The notes below the pieces were generated by a model. That model was given only the letters and a program-made list of their open reading frames with translations. It had not been told where the DNA came from and searched no databases. Made by a program: the position numbers and the translations under genes. Of a stretch of DNA of 64,000 nucleotides, positions 58,325-64,000 are shown one piece after another; position 1 is the stretch's first letter; each line of letters starts with the position of its first letter. The DNA comes from Phorcus lineatus (taxonomy: Eukaryota; Mollusca; Gastropoda; Trochida; Trochidae): positions 45,463,402 to 45,527,401 of the forward strand of contig OV121086.1 of the NCBI GenBank assembly GCA_921293015.1, given 5' to 3'.

Positions 58325-60458
58325 GGAAACATACGACCACATGCATTCTTAAGAAACTAGAAAGCACTACGTTCGACAAGTGAATGGTTCTAGGCTTGCT
58401 TGACAAATGTCAAAAAAAAAAATTTTTTGTTGATGTTTTTTTCCGTTTATGAGAAAGGAATAAGGAAAATCGCGGTTATAATTTTTCCTGAAATTACATC
58501 TTTTCTAAATAAAAGTAAAAATAACTGAATACTTTTTTCATCCAATGTTTTCAAAGCGGGGAGAGGTTCGAACCGATTAAAACCTTCCCGACCAATAATC
58601 TTGATCCGTGGATTCACTATGATATCCATTCAGTTCAAATTAAATTGTATATCTTTGTAGACGTCGTTAAATCCGTTAAACTTACTGGTGTAAGGGAGGT
58701 AACTCTTGTTGTATTGTCAAATGCCGTGCGGACACATTTTTGGCCAAACGTCGCCCTTTAAATCCACCTACCTACCTCAAATGCCGTCTCGGCTGAACAA
58801 GTTGTTTCTCTAAATCGATCAACAATAGTCGCTCCACAAAATAATATTTGAAATATGCAATCTAATGTCGTTATTTTGACTACTTCTCAATTTTCTTCAC
58901 ATCGATCATCATTTTAATGATATGTAACTATTTTCTTAATTAGATAAAACAAATAAATGGATGACGACTTCTTACCTCTGAAAACGCGACGTTTCGACAG
59001 CTTTCTGTGTCGTTGTCAATGCAAGCGATGATGACAGGATTGGGGCAGATGATAAACAATGTCAAGGGATTTTCAGGGATTTGTAATTGCAAAGTGATCC
59101 TTGTTTTTAATCTGTCACGTGGTGCAATATGTGCGTAATATTTCTCGTTGTTAGAGCAGAATTTATAGGCGATACAAGTCGAAGAGGCAATTGCGCGTTT
59201 TTCAATATTAATAAATTGAAATAATCTAACGTAACCGAAATTCAATGTGTCATACTGCAAGAAAAGGTCTTTCATTCAAAGCAGTTTTCAAATGACCAAT
59301 TAAGCTATACGAATCCATTTCCCTCACCAAATGATAATCAGATGAAAATGGCCGCCAGTGGGTTTTTTTACTTGAATTATGAGTATTTTCTAAACGATGA
59401 TGGATGATCGGGATGATTAATTTACATTTTTGGACCCCTTCGATTACTCATTTGGCATAAGCTAATGGTCACTTAGGAAAATTTGAAGAATAAATTCCTT
59501 CAAACAACGTACCACTGTCCCTTTAATTTCTTTCGGTACCATCTGCGTATAACTAGAATATCTGTGGCACATACAGAATCGTTATCTTATGGTCCATTAA
59601 AAACATCCATTCCATTAGTGAAAAATATTTTAGGATGGGGTCGAAATTAAGGGTTTTGCGGTATTGAGAAATAATAAACTTTTCATGTGACCTGATTTAT
59701 CGCAACAGAGCCCAATCTTACGAGCCCAAAAGTACGATATTCATGTCAACACACCTGACCTCTCAAGTAGACCTACCCTCCGTGACTGCATGACCACTTT
59801 TACAAAATTTAAACCACTGCTTAAGTCTCAAACCTAGCCTGACATTAAGACCCTTAAATAAAAAAAGTCGTCGTTTATATGAAGACTAGCTTTTTCGTTT
59901 GAATTTTCATATGTCTGAGGCCTTTTTAAAATCCTGTTTCCCCTTCAAATTCCCCATTTTAGAGACGTTTAATTACATGTTAGAAATGCTAATTTTAACA
60001 TAATCGTCTACAAACTTTTAGTGACTAGTCTTCAAGTTTCATTCACAGAGACATATATGTCTATGATCCTTAGCAGCAATTAGCCAAATTTAAAATTTCG
60101 TAAATTTTAATTTATGTCTCTGGAATATATTTGCTATCTGATTTGAATAGTTGCATCTTCCTTCAATCGATTTCATCAGGCTTCCGATTCCATGTGTTTA
60201 ATAATTAGACTTGGTTTAACTTCTAATCTGCATACAAAGATGATTATTTTGAATACAAAAAGACGAGCTGAGATGAGCTAAACTTGACCTAGCTGTCAGC
60301 ATTATGCATCCGGGAGATTGCAAACGAGGAGGGAAAATCATACAATAACCGCTCCCTTGACCTCGCGACCTCACGGAGAAGACGAAAAACCCGAAACCCG
60401 TTGCACAGGTTGAGTGTAAATTTCAGTACAGTTCTCGGACAAGCTTTAACGACGAAAG
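58325..60458. other. intergenic DNA between the two universal stress protein genes
   Basis: No gene recognised. A minus-strand frame at 58940-59275 carries IDNDTESCRNVA, discussed under rejected items. The 5' UTR of the second gene lies at the end. Confidence 0.4.
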
Positions 60459-60555
60459 ATGGCAGCTCAGCAGTTAGAACAATCGTCCACAGGCGTGGAG
60501 TCGAATATCCTCATTTCCATGGATAGCAGCCAAATCAGCGAGAATGCGTTTAAAT
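60459..60555 (+). CDS. universal stress protein paralog, exon 1 (remaining exons not found in the window)
   Basis: ATG at 60459 opens a 32-codon exon ending ISENAFK and splitting the next codon at a GTGAGT donor, the same phase-1 position as exon 1 of the gene at 54586 (NSENAFK). It reads ESNILISMDSSQISENAF, with a longer N-terminus of about 11 residues. The Asp after the first beta strand is kept (Asp22). I could not find the following exon in 60556-64000, so the gene likely has a long first intron and continues beyond the window. Confidence 0.75.
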
Positions 60556-63220
60556 GTGAGTAAGCCTATCGCCTTTTCGTCAACACGTGGAAATTTTGGA
60601 ATTCATGCGAGGGAGAGTTTAGTTGCACCGTGATTTTCCGATGGTAATATTATTTATTACGTTATGCTTTGCCTGGAACCGTTTACAAAAATGTACGGCA
60701 GAAATTGTTGTAAGAGGTTGTTATATCATGCTTAATAATGATGCCTAATTAGGGCCCTAGCCTTTGCTTTCTAAGTAAGCGTTTTCACAAGGCTAGAAAA
60801 GCCCCTGCAAATAGAACGAAACAGCCTCAATGCATGACTGACAGGAGTTCCGTTTGATACAGTCTAGACTGACGCCCAGTCCTTTAATAATATAAGTTAG
60901 TTTCAGAGAGGGCTTTTTGTGAATTGTGAATAAAATGATTTAAAAGCCAGGAGCATCTCGATTGGATCAGCTGTGAAGAGAGCTGTTTTTTAGAAGAGAA
61001 AGTGTTTTATGATCAATAGTTTGCGAGGAAGTCTACGCCTAACCTTATTGACTTAATATGTATAGCGTGTGGCATATTGCATCGATAACATGATTAATGG
61101 ACAATAACTCAATACACAGTACTGTATCTACTCTGTAGTCCTGCTCTTGCAAGGACTGCATAAATGGGAGCCTGTAATACAGTCTAGGTCCCAATAGACT
61201 TTATCGATACACAATAATGAGAAATAAACATATTATAAAACGTATGTAGCATTTGAGGAAAAATAAATCATAGACTTAATTTTAGTCGTGATTTACATCG
61301 AGTCATATTAGTGGGCATGCAAATATATGTTGCTCAATTGGTAAAACAACTCTTTAATCACCCGATTTCCCGTAGTCTTACATGTACAATAAGGGGTCAC
61401 GTATCAAGTGATAACTGCACGCAGCAATTTTAGTGTGAGTACCTTTCAATAATTGGAGTTAGGGAGTATATGTATGGTCGAACGTTCATGTTGAACACGT
61501 TTGTATTCATTAAGAAAGATTGTTTTGCATTTTGTAACATTTAATTTCCTTTTCACGATACCATTCTATATTTCCTCAAGAAAACGCGCTGCAGTGTTTA
61601 AACGTGAACAAACCTAATTTTTAACTTTTTTGTGTGCGTCCATGTTTTTTGGATAATGGGTAAAAATCATAAGTAAAAGCGTACGTGTAAAATACATAAA
61701 TCAGAGACACGATATCAGTCTACTCTAAACAATAAGTCACTGTCAGACTGGTATTTTCATGTAACAAGCGTTGTTGACCCCGTGTCAACAATATATTCAA
61801 ACTGGCGTGTAATATCTGAACTATGTTAGCCTATATAGTACTGCTAGAACGGCGAGGTTTCAAGGGTCATGCGTTTTCATATTTGAAGTAGGCCTATTTG
61901 AAATCCCTGTAGGTTTGTAAAAAGAAAAGAAACGCTAGTTGAACTGCCTCGTTTGGCCTTGAACCTTTCGTGGGATATTGGCATATTTTGGGGAGTTAAA
62001 TAAGGATTGTATGGATATGTGCAGCGTTGTAGTTTGAATTAATATTTATGCATTCATATAAATTCATTTACATTGACCTTTCTACCACCAAACCCTTAGA
62101 GAAGATTTTCCCCAAGCTATTATTTTCAGTTATCCTTATGATGCTCAAATCCCAACTATACATCTTAACGTGAACAGATGTTTCCGAAAAAATGTTTAAA
62201 GTGACACAGAGTATGTTTCATAATTGTTTTAGTGACTTAAGAAATACCCAAAATACAATTTTTCCTGAGTTGAGTTAAGTACGAATTATATCGCTAACCC
62301 TTCATGTTCATCCCTAAAATGCCAAAATTTTGATATTTACTTGTTTTAACTTTTAATGTAAAAACGGCCATATAAATGTTAAGAAGTTGAAACTCTGCGT
62401 CCCATTTGTATATGTAATTATGTATCAGTTACATGAACTACTAAAAGCATTACCAACCTTTATTTGTTGTTGTGGCTGCTATGAATACGTTTCCGAAATT
62501 ACGTTTGAGTCATTGACATTGGCGTGCACCATTGTCTGGTTTTCGATCTTAAGTCTCGACATTTATCCTTTTTATTGTGACATGCTAACCGAGAAACATT
62601 GAGATGTAAATTTTCAGAAATAACCACTACTTTTCGATGAAATAACACCATTTATGAAGTTTGACATATTTGACCCCAACAACATACTCTGTGCCCCTTT
62701 AACGTGAACAGATGTTTCCGAAAATTCTTTTAATGACATGCACTAATTTATCTGTAAAAAGTATTAATGGGTTTCTATAAATTGAGTCGATATCCATAAC
62801 ATTGTGCATGCTTTTATGAATTCAACGCACATGTCACATATCTTGTCACAGTAAAATGAGAACGGAATTCATTTCACGTTCAGTCGTTGTCGAGAGGAAT
62901 GGTTTGACACGTAGACTATCAATATATTTTACGCTGCATTTAAACCGTAGAATTGGGAATCATCTAAAATAAGCCTCTTTTTATGATCTAGCAAATCAAC
63001 AAAATTCTCATTTTAGATAATGAAAAATCATAGTTTTTTAAAGAGAATAACAGACAGCCAATGAGAGAAAAGATGACACACGTTTTTATTCTAAAATGCA
63101 AGGATAATCACTAAATGTTCTACATGTATATCACGATCGATTCCATGCTATTTACGACCTGAATATTTGTCAGAATGTTTTAATTTGTGATGTGAAAACT
63201 GTCAGCTACATAGTAATTTT
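60556..63220. other. probable first intron of the second universal stress protein gene
   Basis: AT-rich, no exon with the expected GG-TAC acceptor context recognised, and no repeat seen. Confidence 0.4.
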
Positions 63221-63787
63221 TCACATACCATATTTCCTACTATAAAGCTCTTGCCGTGTATACAAACTATAGCTACATCTCGACTCAATCCACACCCAGT
63301 CATGACTGAATCCCAGAATTATGCGTGTCTGACATTTAAAATGACAGAGCATGATGTTGAAGTCAAATATTTTAAACGTTATCAATGGTGTTATTTCATC
63401 AAGAAGAGACTGACGCGGAGAATTATTCTCATGATAGTAATCGATGTTGGTACAATTGTATCGTGACAATATATACGGATTTATATTCTGTAAGTTTTTG
63501 TCGGATACATATTTCGATTGGTAAGCAATACCTTTAACATTACTCACAAGGACATATGGAGGTAAAATATACGCTACACCTTCAAAGGTTCGGAAAGTAT
63601 ATTTTGCTGATGTAACATTCCTCTTGGTCAACGTCGTAATTATTATTTTACGTCCGCTTGAATAAACACCAACATTCAAACCTCTGCAATTATAATTCTT
63701 TTTAGTATGTTGTAAAGAATGTTTTTCGGAACGTTTATCGTTGATTTTCGAGGATGATGTATTATATGATACGACCAATATTTTCAC
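63221..63787 (-). CDS. hypothetical 188-aa open frame
   Basis: ATG at 63787 to a stop at 63221, far longer than expected by chance in such AT-rich DNA. The protein is polar and basic at the N-terminus (KINDKRSEKHSLQHTKKNY) with a segment FRTFEGVAYILPPYVLVSNV and scattered Cys. No signal peptide or known domain is recognised. It lies antisense within the proposed intron of the universal stress protein paralog. It could be an exon of an unknown gene or a decayed transposon ORF. Confidence 0.3.
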   Translation of the reverse strand: MKILVVSYNTSSSKINDKRSEKHSLQHTKKNYNCRGLNVGVYSSGRKIIITTLTKRNVTSAKYTFRTFEGVAYILPPYVLVSNVKGIAYQSKYVSDKNLQNINPYILSRYNCTNIDYYHENNSPRQSLLDEITPLITFKIFDFNIMLCHFKCQTRIILGFSHDWVWIESRCSYSLYTRQELYSRKYGM

Positions 63788-64000
63788 ATTTAATCTAAAT
63801 GTCCATAGGAATATAAAAGCATGAGAGGCATGCGACGTTTTAAATTAGTCTGGACGAATATTTATGAGAACTTTGACAAGCACCACGATACAGAAACCAT
63901 ATCACGATATTTATATCATTAGACTAAGTATAACGATCCTCGATACTAGGACATATCACGGTGTATCACTACAACGCTGCTTCATGTCAGCTTCAGTTAT

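Noticed and set aside
58940-59275. Minus-strand frame with IDNDTESCRNVA, reminiscent of conserved sequence near the ends of some retroelements, possibly Penelope-like
   Set aside because: Only about a dozen residues match from memory; no RT or GIY-YIG domain nearby, and no hammerhead core (CTGATGA with a paired GAAA) could be found.
3700-60200. CTGATGA/TCATCAG sites as hammerhead ribozyme cores (about 3736, 5675, 60175)
   Set aside because: None is followed by a helix and a correctly placed GAAA, so no ribozyme is supported.

Overview
The window is animal nuclear DNA, most likely from a marine gastropod and probably an abalone (Haliotis) or close relative. The reasons are split genes with GT-AG introns, AT-rich non-coding DNA, non-LTR retrotransposons, Tc1/mariner and foldback-type DNA transposons, and a 130-bp GTGAG-headed repeat at 32.2 kb of a type I associate with abalone. 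There are no operons, CRISPR arrays or prokaryotic signals. I saw no tRNA or rRNA gene, but a covariance-model search was not possible.

Layout. (1) 0.9-3.4 kb and 18.6-23.1 kb, minus strand: two paralogous three-coding-exon genes for very small secreted, Thr/Ala-rich, mucin-like proteins (146 and 74 aa) with a hydrophobic C-terminal tail. Most of their coding exons are too short to show as ordinary ORFs. (2) 7.7-9.95 kb: an inverted-repeat element with about 510-bp arms. (3) 10.5-16.4 kb: two nearly identical head-to-tail copies of a Jockey/I-type LINE, separated and flanked by a 242-bp direct repeat. (4) 24.2-27.2 kb: a nest of transposons, in which a Tc1-like transposase pseudogene is split by a 2.04-kb element that itself carries a LINE tail and a FLYWCH zinc-finger ORF. 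(5) 28.6-35.6 kb: interspersed repeats, a short SINE-like element, a 35-bp minisatellite and the 3' part of another LINE. (6) 36.2-48.2 kb, minus strand: three tandem copies of an ANL-superfamily acyl-CoA synthetase gene, the third 5'-truncated, with a 2.4-kb inverted-repeat element between copies 1 and 2. (7) 50.0-52.8 kb: a tandem-repeat element and a 1.72-kb element with terminal inverted repeats. (8) 54.6-60.6 kb, plus strand: a four-exon universal stress protein gene, a 720-bp MITE, and exon 1 of a second universal stress protein gene that probably continues beyond the window.

All recognised host genes occur as local tandem paralogs (2 mucin-like, 3 acyl-CoA synthetases, 2 universal stress proteins), and the DNA between them is largely transposon debris. 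The most interesting points are the unrecognised mucin-like gene pair, the mosaic divergence of the acyl-CoA synthetase copies (near-identical ends, diverged substrate-pocket centre), the nested transposon with a FLYWCH ORF, and the tandem LINE array with LTR-like 242-bp repeats. Family names come from motif reading by eye; no database search was possible.
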